This document shows, piece after piece, positions 26,467-35,202 of a stretch of DNA of 64,000 nucleotides. Position numbers and translations under genes: made by a program. Source of the stretch: JBBDIX01 sp050486225 (GTDB taxonomy: Bacteria > Actinomycetota > Nitriliruptoria > Nitriliruptorales > Nitriliruptoraceae). Within the stretch, counting starts at the first letter, position 1, and the number at the start of each line of letters is the position of its first letter. Location of the stretch: contig JBJHCV010000002.1 of NCBI GenBank assembly GCA_050486225.1, positions 186,001 through 250,000 of the forward strand, written 5' to 3'. The notes under the pieces were generated by a model. The model was not told where the DNA came from, did no database searches, and saw only the letters and a program-made list of their open reading frames with translations.

Positions 26467-28661
26467 CGCCGGCGCGAGGGCGTCCGCGTCGCGGCCTCGT
26501 CGGCGTCGCGGTCCGCGCTGTCGACGGACCCGACCATCTCCCGACGCTCGGCGCGGGCCGCGGCCCGAGCTGGATACGGGATCCGTGGGTGGTAGATGCC
26601 CACCAGCGACTGCACGATCGTGTCACGGGCGGTCATCAGTTCGCGGAACGTGAGTTCCGACTCCTCGAACTGCCCGTCCTCGACGCGCTCGCGGAGCAGG
26701 CGGTCGACGGTCGCCTCGATCTCGTCACGGGGGATCGTTCCGCGTTCCATCGCCATGGCGCGCGTCGTGGCCTCACAACAGTCCGCGAGCAGCAGGACCG
26801 CTGCCTCCTTGGACCGAGGGCGCCCGCCCTTGTAGCGGAACTGCTCCTCGTCGACGACCTCGCCCTCGTCGGCCTGCCGCAGGGCGGCCTCGTAGAACCA
26901 GCTGACGAGCATCGTGCCGTGGTGACTGCGGATGCATGCGACCACCTCGGGAGGCAGCCGGTGACGCACGGCGAGTTCCACGCCGTCGATCACGTGGTTC
27001 TGGATGATCACGGCGGAGACGGCCGGCTCGAGGTCGTCGTGCGGGTTGGCGATGCCCTGCTGGTTCTCGATGAAGTAGTGCGGCTGGCGCACCTTGCCGA
27101 TGTCGTGGTAGAGCGCGGCGACCGTGCCCAGCAGGGGGTCCGCCCCGATCTCACGGCATGCGCGCTCGGTCAGCGTCGCCACCATCACCGAATGGTTGTA
27201 GGACCCCAGTGCCTTCGTCTCGAGTTCCCGCAGCAACGGATGGTTGCGGTCGGCCAGGTCGAGCAGTGCCGTGACGGTCGGGAGGCGGAACAGCGACTCG
27301 AGGAACGGCAGGGCCCCCTGGACCAGCACCAGGGTCACCGCGCCGTTGATCGCTCCGGCGAGCACCGCGGTGAACAGCTGGTCGGTGGGACCGAACGCGA
27401 GCACGATCGCACCGGCGAGCACGGGATACGACAGCCCGGCTCGAAGCGTCGCCGTACGCAGGTCGGACCGCTTCGCGATGCGCGTCGTCAGGGGGACGCT
27501 GACCAGCACCGCGGCCGCCGCGAACAACGACACGGTCCCGGTGCCCGGGACCACCAGGGGAACCAGCAGGGACGCGGGCAGCATCGTCGCGATCCCCACG
27601 ACGGGGTGGATGAGCAGCGCCGTGAGCATGGCGAGCGCACCGGCAGGAGCCACGAACGCCCAACCCGGCGCCGTCGCACCCACGAGGGCCGTCGCGCCCA
27701 CGACGATGAGCGCGTACGTCGTCACCAGGATGCCCAGCAGCAACTGCTTCTTGCCCGACGCCCAGACCCGTGGCTGCATGCGCTGGAGGTACACGCCACC
27801 GACGACCGTCACCACGAGCATCGCGAGCATGGCGCGCGCGACCGCTCGCAGCGGGCTCGTGCCCGCGGCCCCGAGCTGCTCGACCGCCCGCAGCGCCAGC
27901 GCGTCGACGATCTCACCCTCGCGGACGATCGCCTGCTCCGCGAGCCACACCCGAGCGACCTCGGGGGTCGCGTCGGCCGCTCGCTGCCGGGCCGCGGCGG
28001 TCGCGTCGGGGTCGACGACCACGGTCGGGCGCATCTTGTGGACGATCAGCGGCGTGACGATCGTCGCGTCGGTGTCACCGGGCAGCGGTCGCAGCGCCAG
28101 CTCACCCGGCAGGGACTCCTGCAGGAGCGCGTCAAGGTCGTCGCGTTCAACGCGCTGACGCGCCAGTTCCTGGGCGATCGCGATCGCCTCCCGCTCGACG
28201 ACCTCGAGGTCACCATCGCTGAGGTCGACCAGGCCCTCGATGACCACGGCGTCCAGATCGGCGAGCTCCGACGCGAGCACGTCCACCTGCTCGTCGCGCG
28301 TCGGTGTCCGCGTGGAACTCGCCTCTTCCCCGTCCGGTTCGGTGTCGATCGGTTCCCGAGCCGCACGGACCTGGGAGAAGACCCCTCGCAGGTCGTTGAC
28401 GATCGCGGTCTGGGCGGCCCGGTCGAACACCTGGACCGCCTCGACGGACTCGGCCGCCGTGCGCCGCGCGTTGTCCGTGGCCTCCTCGTCGACCACACGC
28501 ACGCGTTCGCTCGCGAACACCGTGCGTGGCGCCGGCTCGTCGAGTTCGAGCGGCGCCTCACCACCGTCGGCGATCAGACCGACGGCGACGGGGGCAACCA
28601 CGACGATGAGCAGTGCGCTGGCGATGCGGTGGAACAGCAGCGATCGCCGCTGGTCGTCCAT
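26463..28661 (-). CDS. pgpH: 7TM-HD (PgpH-type) cyclic-di-AMP phosphodiesterase
   Basis: A 732-residue membrane phosphohydrolase. One N-terminal membrane segment (12-32), a 7TMR-HDED extracellular domain (about 35-285), seven membrane segments (about 290-480), and a cytoplasmic HD domain (about 500-680) with SYNHSVMVATL, YHDIGKVRQPHYF (His519-Asp520) and IRSHHGTMLVSWFY follow the family plan. PgpH proteins hydrolyse c-di-AMP, which controls osmotic and potassium balance. No diadenylate cyclase is in the window. The ATL gene is translationally coupled downstream. Confidence 0.9.
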   Translation of the reverse strand: MDDQRRSLLFHRIASALLIVVVAPVAVGLIADGGEAPLELDEPAPRTVFASERVRVVDEEATDNARRTAAESVEAVQVFDRAAQTAIVNDLRGVFSQVRAAREPIDTEPDGEEASSTRTPTRDEQVDVLASELADLDAVVIEGLVDLSDGDLEVVEREAIAIAQELARQRVERDDLDALLQESLPGELALRPLPGDTDATIVTPLIVHKMRPTVVVDPDATAAARQRAADATPEVARVWLAEQAIVREGEIVDALALRAVEQLGAAGTSPLRAVARAMLAMLVVTVVGGVYLQRMQPRVWASGKKQLLLGILVTTYALIVVGATALVGATAPGWAFVAPAGALAMLTALLIHPVVGIATMLPASLLVPLVVPGTGTVSLFAAAAVLVSVPLTTRIAKRSDLRTATLRAGLSYPVLAGAIVLAFGPTDQLFTAVLAGAINGAVTLVLVQGALPFLESLFRLPTVTALLDLADRNHPLLRELETKALGSYNHSVMVATLTERACREIGADPLLGTVAALYHDIGKVRQPHYFIENQQGIANPHDDLEPAVSAVIIQNHVIDGVELAVRHRLPPEVVACIRSHHGTMLVSWFYEAALRQADEGEVVDEEQFRYKGGRPRSKEAAVLLLADCCEATTRAMAMERGTIPRDEIEATVDRLLRERVEDGQFEESELTFRELMTARDTIVQSLVGIYHPRIPYPARAAARAERREMVGSVDSADRDADEAATRTPSRRR

Positions 28662-28777
28662 CCGGGGGCTCCGTTCCGACGTGCACGACGAGTGTCCCCC
28701 ATCGGCGCCACGCGTGCCCAGTCCGATGGTCCCACTACGCTCGCCCGGTCAGGAGCGAGATCATCGAGAAGAGCGTC

Positions 28778-29719
28778 ATGGCGCAGGCAGACACGGCTTC
28801 GCCGTGGTTGCAGTTCTCCCGCGAGGAGTGGGCCGCACTGCGCGACTCCACCCCCCTGCCACTGTCCGAGGACGAACTCACCGCCCTGCAGGGGCTCAAC
28901 GAGCAGGTCTCCCTCGACGAGGTGGCGTCCGCCTACCTTCCCCTGTCCCGGCTGCTGAACCTGTACGTCGGCGCGACCCAGGAACTGCATCGGGCGACCG
29001 ACATCTTCCTCGGCTCGTCGACGCAGAAGGTGCCGTTCGTCATCGGGGTCGCCGGCTCGGTCGCCGTCGGCAAGTCGACGACCTCCCGCGTCCTGCAGGC
29101 CCTGCTCGCCCGCTGGCCGAACCACCCGCGGGTGGAGCTGGTGCCGACCGACGGGTTCCTGCTTCCCAATGCGGAGCTCGAACGTCGCGGGCTGCTCGAC
29201 CGCAAGGGCTTCCCCGAGTCGTACGACACCGCAGCGCTGGTCCACTTCGTCGCGTCGGTGAAGTCGGGCGCCGACGAGGTCGCCGCGCCGGTGTACTCGC
29301 ACCTGACCTACGACGTGATCGCTGGTGAGACCCTCACGATCCGACGCCCGGACGTGCTCATCGTCGAAGGCCTCAACGTGCTGCAGACGGGCACCGACAC
29401 CGCGGGGCGCGCCGTGTTCGTCTCGGACTTCTTCGACTTCTCCGTGTACGTCGACGCCGCGGAACACGACATCACCCGCTGGTACGTAGAGCGCTTCCGC
29501 ACGCTGCGAAACACCGCCTTCCGCAATCCCCAGTCCTACTTCCACCGCTTCGCGGAGCTCTCCGACCAGGAGGCGGACGAGACGGCGCTCGACATCTGGC
29601 ACCGGATCAACGGGCGCAACCTCGCGGACAACATCCTGCCGACCCGTTCTCGAGCCGACCTGATCCTGCGCAAGGGCCCGGACCACGAGGTCGAGCGGGT
29701 CCAGCTCCGACGACTCTGA
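28778..29719 (+). CDS. coaA: Type I pantothenate kinase
   Basis: Phosphorylates pantothenate, the committed step of coenzyme A synthesis. The 313-residue protein has the P-loop GVAGSVAVGKST, TDGFLLPNAELERRGL, KGFPESYD and the DFFDFSVYVDAAE and FRTLRNTAFRNPQSYFH stretches of CoaA, which is feedback-inhibited by CoA. ATG 28778 is preceded by a purine-rich GAGAAGAG. A TACGCT hexamer near 28737 may be its -10. It is divergent from the PgpH-like gene. Confidence 0.96.
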   Translation: MAQADTASPWLQFSREEWAALRDSTPLPLSEDELTALQGLNEQVSLDEVASAYLPLSRLLNLYVGATQELHRATDIFLGSSTQKVPFVIGVAGSVAVGKSTTSRVLQALLARWPNHPRVELVPTDGFLLPNAELERRGLLDRKGFPESYDTAALVHFVASVKSGADEVAAPVYSHLTYDVIAGETLTIRRPDVLIVEGLNVLQTGTDTAGRAVFVSDFFDFSVYVDAAEHDITRWYVERFRTLRNTAFRNPQSYFHRFAELSDQEADETALDIWHRINGRNLADNILPTRSRADLILRKGPDHEVERVQLRRL

Positions 29720-29775
29720 ACCCGACCAGCCGCACGTGATCCCTGTCCCCTGACCGACGACCGACCGGAGCCTTC

Positions 29776-30345
29776 ATGGCGCGCGTTCCATACCTGGATG
29801 CCGAGGACCTGCCCGAGGAGTACCGACACCTGCTCGACGACCGTCCGATCAACCTCCGGCGCGCCATGGCGAACCTGCCGGCGCTCGCGGAGCACTACGC
29901 GGCCATCGCCGAGTGGTTCCGGTTCGAGGCCGAGGTCGACACCCGAGCCCGCGAACTGGGCATCCTCGTGGCGGCCTACGGCGCCGGCAGCGCGTACGCG
30001 TTCTGTCAGCACGTGGAGATCGGCGCGCGGTTCGGGGTCACCGACGACGACCTCGACGCCCTGTGCGACTTCGTCAACGGCGAACCCGTCGAGCTCGACG
30101 CCCAGGACCTGCTGGTGATGCGCGCCGCCCAGTCGCTGTCGCGGGACGTGGTGCTCGACGACGACCTGTGGAACGGACTGGTCGAGGCGTTCGGGACACG
30201 AGGCGCGATGGAACTGTGCCTGGCCATCTCCCACTACAACTACGTGGTGCGCATGCTCGCGTCCCTGCGCATGGACGTCGAACCCGAGCTCGCGCCCGCA
30301 CTCGAACGGTTCTCGCCGCCGGTCGCGCTCGGCACCTGGCGCTGA
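29776..30345 (+). CDS. Carboxymuconolactone decarboxylase/AhpD-like protein
   Basis: A 189-residue all-helical protein of the CMD/AhpD family. The segment AYGAGSAYAFCQHVEIGARFGV corresponds to the family core, but it has a single cysteine rather than the CxxC of AhpD, so thiol peroxidase-reductase activity is doubtful and a decarboxylase or lyase-like role is more likely. GGAG precedes ATG 29776. It lies 56 bp after coaA in the same direction. Confidence 0.8.
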   Translation: MARVPYLDAEDLPEEYRHLLDDRPINLRRAMANLPALAEHYAAIAEWFRFEAEVDTRARELGILVAAYGAGSAYAFCQHVEIGARFGVTDDDLDALCDFVNGEPVELDAQDLLVMRAAQSLSRDVVLDDDLWNGLVEAFGTRGAMELCLAISHYNYVVRMLASLRMDVEPELAPALERFSPPVALGTWR

Positions 30346-30360
30346 GGCCGACGCCAGGGG

Positions 30361-31323
30361 TCAGGGTTGCCCCGGTGGCACTGCTGGGACCCCCGCCGGC
30401 GGCGTGCCGACCGGGCTCCACGTCGCGAGCACGGCGCGGATGGCCGTCACGGTGGCGAGCGGCTGGTCGAGCATGAGGTGGTGGTGGGCCTCAGGCACCT
30501 CGACGAACGGCACCCCTGCGGCGCCTGCCGGCGAACCCTCGAGCAGTTCCGCCATGTAGTCACGGACGTTCTGGTCCACGATCGCGGAGAGCGCTCCGTT
30601 GCAGATCGCGACCCGGCACGCGGCACGCGCGAGGTCCGGGGCGAATTCGCCCGGCGTCCTCGGCCCGCGGCGAGCCGCGAAGACCGCGGGGTCGAACTTC
30701 CACGTCCAGCCCCCGCCGACCGGGCGCATGCTGTGGTGCGCCACGTGATCGAGCAGCCAGGTGTTCTCGCACGGCTGGGGTGGCACGAGGTGGAAGTGCT
30801 CCCGAGCGGTTGCGCGGTCCGGGTAGGTCTTGGGGGCCCTGAGCATGCGCCCCGCACCGGAGTCGTCTGACTCGGGGTCGGGACGGCGGATCGGGGTGTC
30901 GAGCACGATCACCCCGTCGAGCCTCGCGCCGTGACTGGCCGCGGCGACGACGGTGACGAAGCCTCCCATCGAGTGTCCCACGACCACGGGCCGGCCGGTC
31001 CCGCCGGAGTGGTCCGCGACGGCGAGCACCTCGCGCACCCACTGCTGTGGGTGGTACTCGTCACGATGATCGCTGTCGCCGTGGCCGGACAGGTCGATCG
31101 CCACGACACGATGGTGCTCGGCGAGCAGCGGTGCGAGTGCCTGCCACCAGCGAGCATGGGCCGCTCCCCCGTGGACCAGGACCAGCGTGGGCGCACTGCG
31201 CGAACCCCACGTCACGTGGTGGATCCGGGCACCGTCGACCATGACGGTCGCACACGTCCCGACGTCCCCGGCGGCACGCTGGAACCAGAGGGGCGCGGCT
31301 GCCAGGTCGACCTCGTCCGCCAT
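30361..31323 (-). CDS. Alpha/beta-fold hydrolase
   Basis: A 320-residue hydrolase with oxyanion loop LVHGGAAHARWW, nucleophile elbow GHSMGG (Ser118) and a late catalytic-histidine region PEAHHHLMLDQP. The substrate is not deducible; the lid region (about 150-230) is tryptophan- and histidine-rich. ATG 31323 follows GAGGAG; a longer frame exists but without homology. It is divergent from the DMT transporter. Confidence 0.85.
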   Translation of the reverse strand: MADEVDLAAAPLWFQRAAGDVGTCATVMVDGARIHHVTWGSRSAPTLVLVHGGAAHARWWQALAPLLAEHHRVVAIDLSGHGDSDHRDEYHPQQWVREVLAVADHSGGTGRPVVVGHSMGGFVTVVAAASHGARLDGVIVLDTPIRRPDPESDDSGAGRMLRAPKTYPDRATAREHFHLVPPQPCENTWLLDHVAHHSMRPVGGGWTWKFDPAVFAARRGPRTPGEFAPDLARAACRVAICNGALSAIVDQNVRDYMAELLEGSPAGAAGVPFVEVPEAHHHLMLDQPLATVTAIRAVLATWSPVGTPPAGVPAVPPGQP

Positions 31324-31472
31324 CGACGCTCCTCGAGTCCTGTCGAGTCCGCTCCCCCGGCCCTCGGTCCCCAGCCTACTGAGCGGGCGCATGGGACCGG
31401 TCCGTCGACTCCACGCACCTGGGGACGGCCGGAGGGATAGCGTCCGCCCGTCACCCCGCGAACGAGACTCTG

Positions 31473-32408
31473 ATGTCCAGCGCCCCGATGCGCGTCGAAC
31501 GCTACGGCCCGGTCGAGGTCGTCCTGCTGGTCGTGCTGGCCTCGATGTGGGGGCTGTCCTTCCTGTTCGTCGAGGTGGCGATCACCGCGGTGGCACCGCT
31601 GTGGATCGTCAGCATCCGCACGGCTGTGGGCGGCCTGGTGCTGCTGGTCGCAGTCCTGGTGACCCGCACAGGCCTTCCGCGCGACTGGTCGACGTGGCGC
31701 CACCTCACGGTGCTCGCGGTGATGAACAACGCGGTGCCCTGGACCGCCATCGCGTGGGCCCAGCAGACGATCCCCTCGGGACTGACCGCGCTGCTGATGG
31801 CCCTGGTACCGACGAGCACCCTGGTGATCTCCGTGCTCGTCGGGCTCGAGCGGTTCACCGTGGCACGTGTCGTGGGACTGCTGGTGTCTCTCGCGGGTGT
31901 GGCCGCGATCGTGCTCGACGACGTCTCGTCTCCGGGCAGGATGCTCAGCATCGCCGCGGTCGTCGCGGCGACCATGCTGTACGCGCTGAGCGGCGTGTAC
32001 GCCAAGCGCATCCTGCAGGGACCGCTGCCCCCGCTGACGATCGCCACCGGGCAGGTCCTGTGCGCCTCGGTCATCACGATGGCCACGAGCCTGCTGTTCG
32101 CCCCGGCACCAGACCTGGTGCTGCTCACCTGGCCCGTCGTCGCGTCACTCGCGTCCCTCGGCCTGTTCGGCACCGGGATCGCCTACATCATCCTCTACGC
32201 GCTGATCCACCGGGTCGGCCCCACCAACACCTCGATGGTCGCCTACCTCATCCCCGTGGTCGCGGTCATCGCCGGGATCGTGGTGCTCGGCGAACGCCTG
32301 GGCGTCCGCGCGATGATCGGCGGTGCGCTGGTGATCGCCGGCATCTGGTTGTCACAGCGCACACGCACGCCCACCACCGTGGAGCACCTCGGACAACGTC
32401 CGCGCTGA
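31473..32408 (+). CDS. DMT-superfamily (EamA) transporter
   Basis: A 311-residue membrane protein with ten hydrophobic segments in two EamA repeats (first begins VVLLVVLASMWGLSFLFVEVAI, second MLSIAAVVAATMLYALSGVYAK). EamA proteins export amino acids or metabolites; the substrate is unknown. A TAGCGT hexamer at about 31438 is a possible -10. No strong Shine-Dalgarno is seen. Confidence 0.88.
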   Translation: MSSAPMRVERYGPVEVVLLVVLASMWGLSFLFVEVAITAVAPLWIVSIRTAVGGLVLLVAVLVTRTGLPRDWSTWRHLTVLAVMNNAVPWTAIAWAQQTIPSGLTALLMALVPTSTLVISVLVGLERFTVARVVGLLVSLAGVAAIVLDDVSSPGRMLSIAAVVAATMLYALSGVYAKRILQGPLPPLTIATGQVLCASVITMATSLLFAPAPDLVLLTWPVVASLASLGLFGTGIAYIILYALIHRVGPTNTSMVAYLIPVVAVIAGIVVLGERLGVRAMIGGALVIAGIWLSQRTRTPTTVEHLGQRPR

Positions 32409-32518
32409 CCCGGCGCGTCCACCCCGGGGCGGGCCTCGGCGCTCGGTACGATCCGGTCCTCCGGGTCGATCCGGGTCCACCCGGCGACACCTGCGACCGC
32501 GATTGCCGAGGAGTCCCT

Positions 32519-33010
32519 GTGGCCGCCCGTTCGTCGCTGGGTCGCCTCCGCCGACCCTGGTGGGGTCTGGCGGCGTTGCTCGTCGCCCTGGTGGTCGTCG
32601 CGATCGTGACGCCCGACCGCGGCTCCACGCTGCCGGCCGTCCTGCCCGTCGCCCTGGTGCTCGTCGCGGGCTCGGGCGCCGTCGCCGTCGTCCTGGCCAT
32701 CCGCCGCGGCCTGATCCTGCACCGCCCTGCCGACGATGTCGAGGCCCTCACCGAGGTCCGGGGACGACAGGCGATGTCGCTGTCCATGGCGCTCGCTCCG
32801 GTCCTGTTGGGAGGTGCACTCGCGGTCGTGTTCGGACATCGAGCGACCCTCTTCGCGGCGGCGGCCGTCGGTGCCGCGGCGGTCGTCGCGGGACTGCCCA
32901 GCCGGACCACGTTCGCCCGTGTCGACGCCTCGTGGAGCGAGCGCGGAGTCGACGCATCGATCCTGCGGGCGCTGGGCAGCGAACCACCGGCATCCCCACC
33001 CTCTCCCTGA
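32519..33010 (+). CDS. Small four-helix membrane protein, unrecognised
   Basis: A 163-residue protein with four hydrophobic segments (pairs at about 12-55 and 80-125, separated by a charged loop) and a soluble tail. I cannot name a family. GTG 32519 follows GAGGAG by 5 nt. It is followed 17 bp later by ferrochelatase in the same direction, so it is probably co-transcribed. A TACGAT hexamer near 32447 could be the promoter. Confidence 0.65.
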   Translation: MAARSSLGRLRRPWWGLAALLVALVVVAIVTPDRGSTLPAVLPVALVLVAGSGAVAVVLAIRRGLILHRPADDVEALTEVRGRQAMSLSMALAPVLLGGALAVVFGHRATLFAAAAVGAAAVVAGLPSRTTFARVDASWSERGVDASILRALGSEPPASPPSP

Positions 33011-33027
33011 GCCCCAGGAGCGCGCAC

Positions 33028-34080
33028 GTGCCAACGACCGATGCCATCCTCATCGTCTCCTTCGGCGGGCCCGAGAGTCCCGACGACGTCATGCCGTTCC
33101 TCGAACGGGTGGTCGAGGGACGCAACGTGCCCCGTGAACGCCTCGAGGACGTGGCCGAGCACTACTTCGCGCACGGTGGACGCTCTCCGATCAACGACCA
33201 GAACCGGGCGCTGAAGGCCGCGGTCGAGGCCCTGCTGGCCACCGACGGTCCGGACCTCCCCGTGTACTGGGGCAACCGCAACTGGGATCCGCTGCTCGCC
33301 GACACCCTGCGGGAGATGCGTGACGACGGTGTCGAGCGCGCACTGTGCTTCGTGACGTCGGCCTACTCCTCGTACTCGGGCTGCCGCCAGTACCGCGAGG
33401 ACCTGGCCTCGGCGGCCGCCGAGGTCGGCGACGGGGTCCCGGAACTGCTGAAGCTCCGGGTCTACAACAACCACCCCGGATTCGTGGAACCCAACGTGGA
33501 CGCCGTCCTGGAGGCGCTCGCAGGGCTCGATCCCGACCTGCGCGACGACGCCCGGATCGTGTTCGTGACCCACTCGATCCCGCTGACGATGGCACGACAC
33601 AGCGACTACGAGGCACAGCACCTGGACACGTGCCGACTGGTCATGGACCGCGTCGGACCACGCCCGTGGGACCTCGTGTACTGCTCGCGTTCGGGTCCCC
33701 CACAGATCCCGTGGCTCGAACCGGACGTCAACGACCACCTCGAGGTGCTCGCCGGTGACGGGGTCCCTGCGGTGGTCGTGGCCCCGATCGGGTTCGTCAG
33801 CGACCACATGGAGGTGATCCACGACCTCGACGTGGAGGCACGCGAGACCGCCGACGAACACGGGCTCGCGTTCGTCCGTGCCGCGACGGTCGGCACCGAT
33901 CCGCGGTTCGTGCGACTCGTACGAGACCTCGCCGTCGAACGCATCGAGGGCGAGGATCGACCCTGCCTGGGCCTCCGCGGGCCGGGACACGACCTGTGCC
34001 CGGTCGACTGCTGCCGGACCCCGGACCAGCCGCAGCGTGCGACCGTCAACGACGCGCCTGCCCCGCGGCGTCCGTCCTGA
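33028..34080 (+). CDS. hemH: Ferrochelatase (coproporphyrin type likely)
   Basis: Inserts iron into a porphyrin at the end of heme synthesis. Of 350 residues, the catalytic His182 (FVTHSIP) and Glu262 (SDHMEV) are in place. The C-terminus carries CPVDCC, matching the cysteine cluster that holds a 2Fe-2S centre in actinobacterial enzymes. In actinobacteria the substrate is coproporphyrin III (CpfC), so that assignment is inferred from lineage. GTG 33028 follows CAGGAG by 7 nt. Confidence 0.94.
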   Translation: MPTTDAILIVSFGGPESPDDVMPFLERVVEGRNVPRERLEDVAEHYFAHGGRSPINDQNRALKAAVEALLATDGPDLPVYWGNRNWDPLLADTLREMRDDGVERALCFVTSAYSSYSGCRQYREDLASAAAEVGDGVPELLKLRVYNNHPGFVEPNVDAVLEALAGLDPDLRDDARIVFVTHSIPLTMARHSDYEAQHLDTCRLVMDRVGPRPWDLVYCSRSGPPQIPWLEPDVNDHLEVLAGDGVPAVVVAPIGFVSDHMEVIHDLDVEARETADEHGLAFVRAATVGTDPRFVRLVRDLAVERIEGEDRPCLGLRGPGHDLCPVDCCRTPDQPQRATVNDAPAPRRPS

Positions 34081-34140
34081 CCGTGTGCCACACTCGCCCG
34101 ATCACGTTGCCGTCCGCGCCACGTCCAGGGAGGCCACACG

Positions 34141-34410
34141 ATGAGTGACGATCCCCGAACCCCACGCCGAGGTCCCGCGGCCGTCGAGGCAGCCATCGAC
34201 GAGTTCGAACTGCGCGAACGGGTCGACGAGACCGACCGCGCGCACCCGGACGCGATGCTCGACCTGTCGTGGGTGCGCGACCGCATCGACGTCGTGCGCC
34301 GGGCGGCCGACGCCGACATCGTCACGGCGGAGGAGGCCCTCGAGTGGATCGCCGCCGTCGTCGGCCGTGAACTGCCCGACACCCTCGACGAGGACCGGGA
34401 CCGTGACTGA
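34141..34410 (+). CDS. Small acidic hypothetical protein
   Basis: An 89-residue, highly acidic, probably helical cytoplasmic protein with no recognisable domain. GGGAGG lies 7 nt before the ATG, which supports it being real. It lies 60 bp after ferrochelatase and 63 bp before a phosphatase gene, all in the same direction. Confidence 0.6.
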   Translation: MSDDPRTPRRGPAAVEAAIDEFELRERVDETDRAHPDAMLDLSWVRDRIDVVRRAADADIVTAEEALEWIAAVVGRELPDTLDEDRDRD

Positions 34411-34461
34411 CCGTGACTGACCACGCCCACCCGGCCGGGGCACGATGATCCTCCCGTCCCG

Positions 34462-34467
34462 TACCGT
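34462..34467 (+). promoter_or_regulatory. Leaderless -10 element for the histidine phosphatase gene
   Basis: TACCGT ends six bases before ATG 34474, and no Shine-Dalgarno intervenes. Confidence 0.5.
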
Positions 34468-34473
34468 GTCCTG

Positions 34474-35151
34474 ATGGAACTGGTCCTGCTGCGTCACGCG
34501 CAGCCCGAGTGGGATCGTGGCGACATCGCGCAGGTCGATCCGGGTCTGACGACCGTCGGGGTCCGTCAGGCGCGAATGGCCGCCCATCGACTCGGTGCCG
34601 AGCACTTCGACCGCCTGCTGATCTCGACCGCGCGTCGAGCGCAGCAGACCGCGGTCCCGGTGCGGCGTGCGCTGGCGCACGTCCAGACCGACGACCGCAA
34701 GTGGCTCCACGAGATCCGGATGCCCGCGGCATGGCAGGGAACCCCGTCCCAGGAGGTCAACCGCGCGCTGCGCGACGCCCGGGCACGCACCCGGGAGGAG
34801 TGGTGGGAAGGCATGCCCGGTGGCGAGAACTTCCACGACTTCCACGCCCGTGTCACCATCGGCCTCGACACCGAGTTGGCCGAACTCGGGGCGAAGCGTG
34901 ACGACCAGGGCCTGTGGACCATTCCCGACGAGCCCCTGCGCGTCCTGATGATCGCCCACGCCGGGACGAACTCGGTCGTGCTCGGCCACCTGCTCGGGCT
35001 CGAGCCCGAACCGTGGGAGTGGGAACGGTTCTCCTCGGACCATGCGTCGATCACCGTGCTGCGCGCCATCCCGATCTCGGTCGGCCACATCTTCAGCCTC
35101 CAGAGCTTCAGTGACGTCAGCCACCTACCACCGGAACTCGTCACCGGCTGA
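34474..35151 (+). CDS. Histidine phosphatase (phosphoglycerate-mutase-like)
   Basis: A 225-residue member of the branch with a phosphohistidine intermediate: the LRHAQPEW motif at the N-terminus supplies the nucleophilic histidine, and IAHAGTNSVVLGHLLG supplies the second. It could be a phosphoglycerate mutase-like or sugar/nucleotide phosphatase; substrate unknown. The transcript appears leaderless. Confidence 0.88.
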   Translation: MELVLLRHAQPEWDRGDIAQVDPGLTTVGVRQARMAAHRLGAEHFDRLLISTARRAQQTAVPVRRALAHVQTDDRKWLHEIRMPAAWQGTPSQEVNRALRDARARTREEWWEGMPGGENFHDFHARVTIGLDTELAELGAKRDDQGLWTIPDEPLRVLMIAHAGTNSVVLGHLLGLEPEPWEWERFSSDHASITVLRAIPISVGHIFSLQSFSDVSHLPPELVTG

Positions 35152-35202
35152 GCCGAAGGCGTCACGTCGGAGCACCCGACCCACCACCCGAAGGGGTCAC
35201 GG

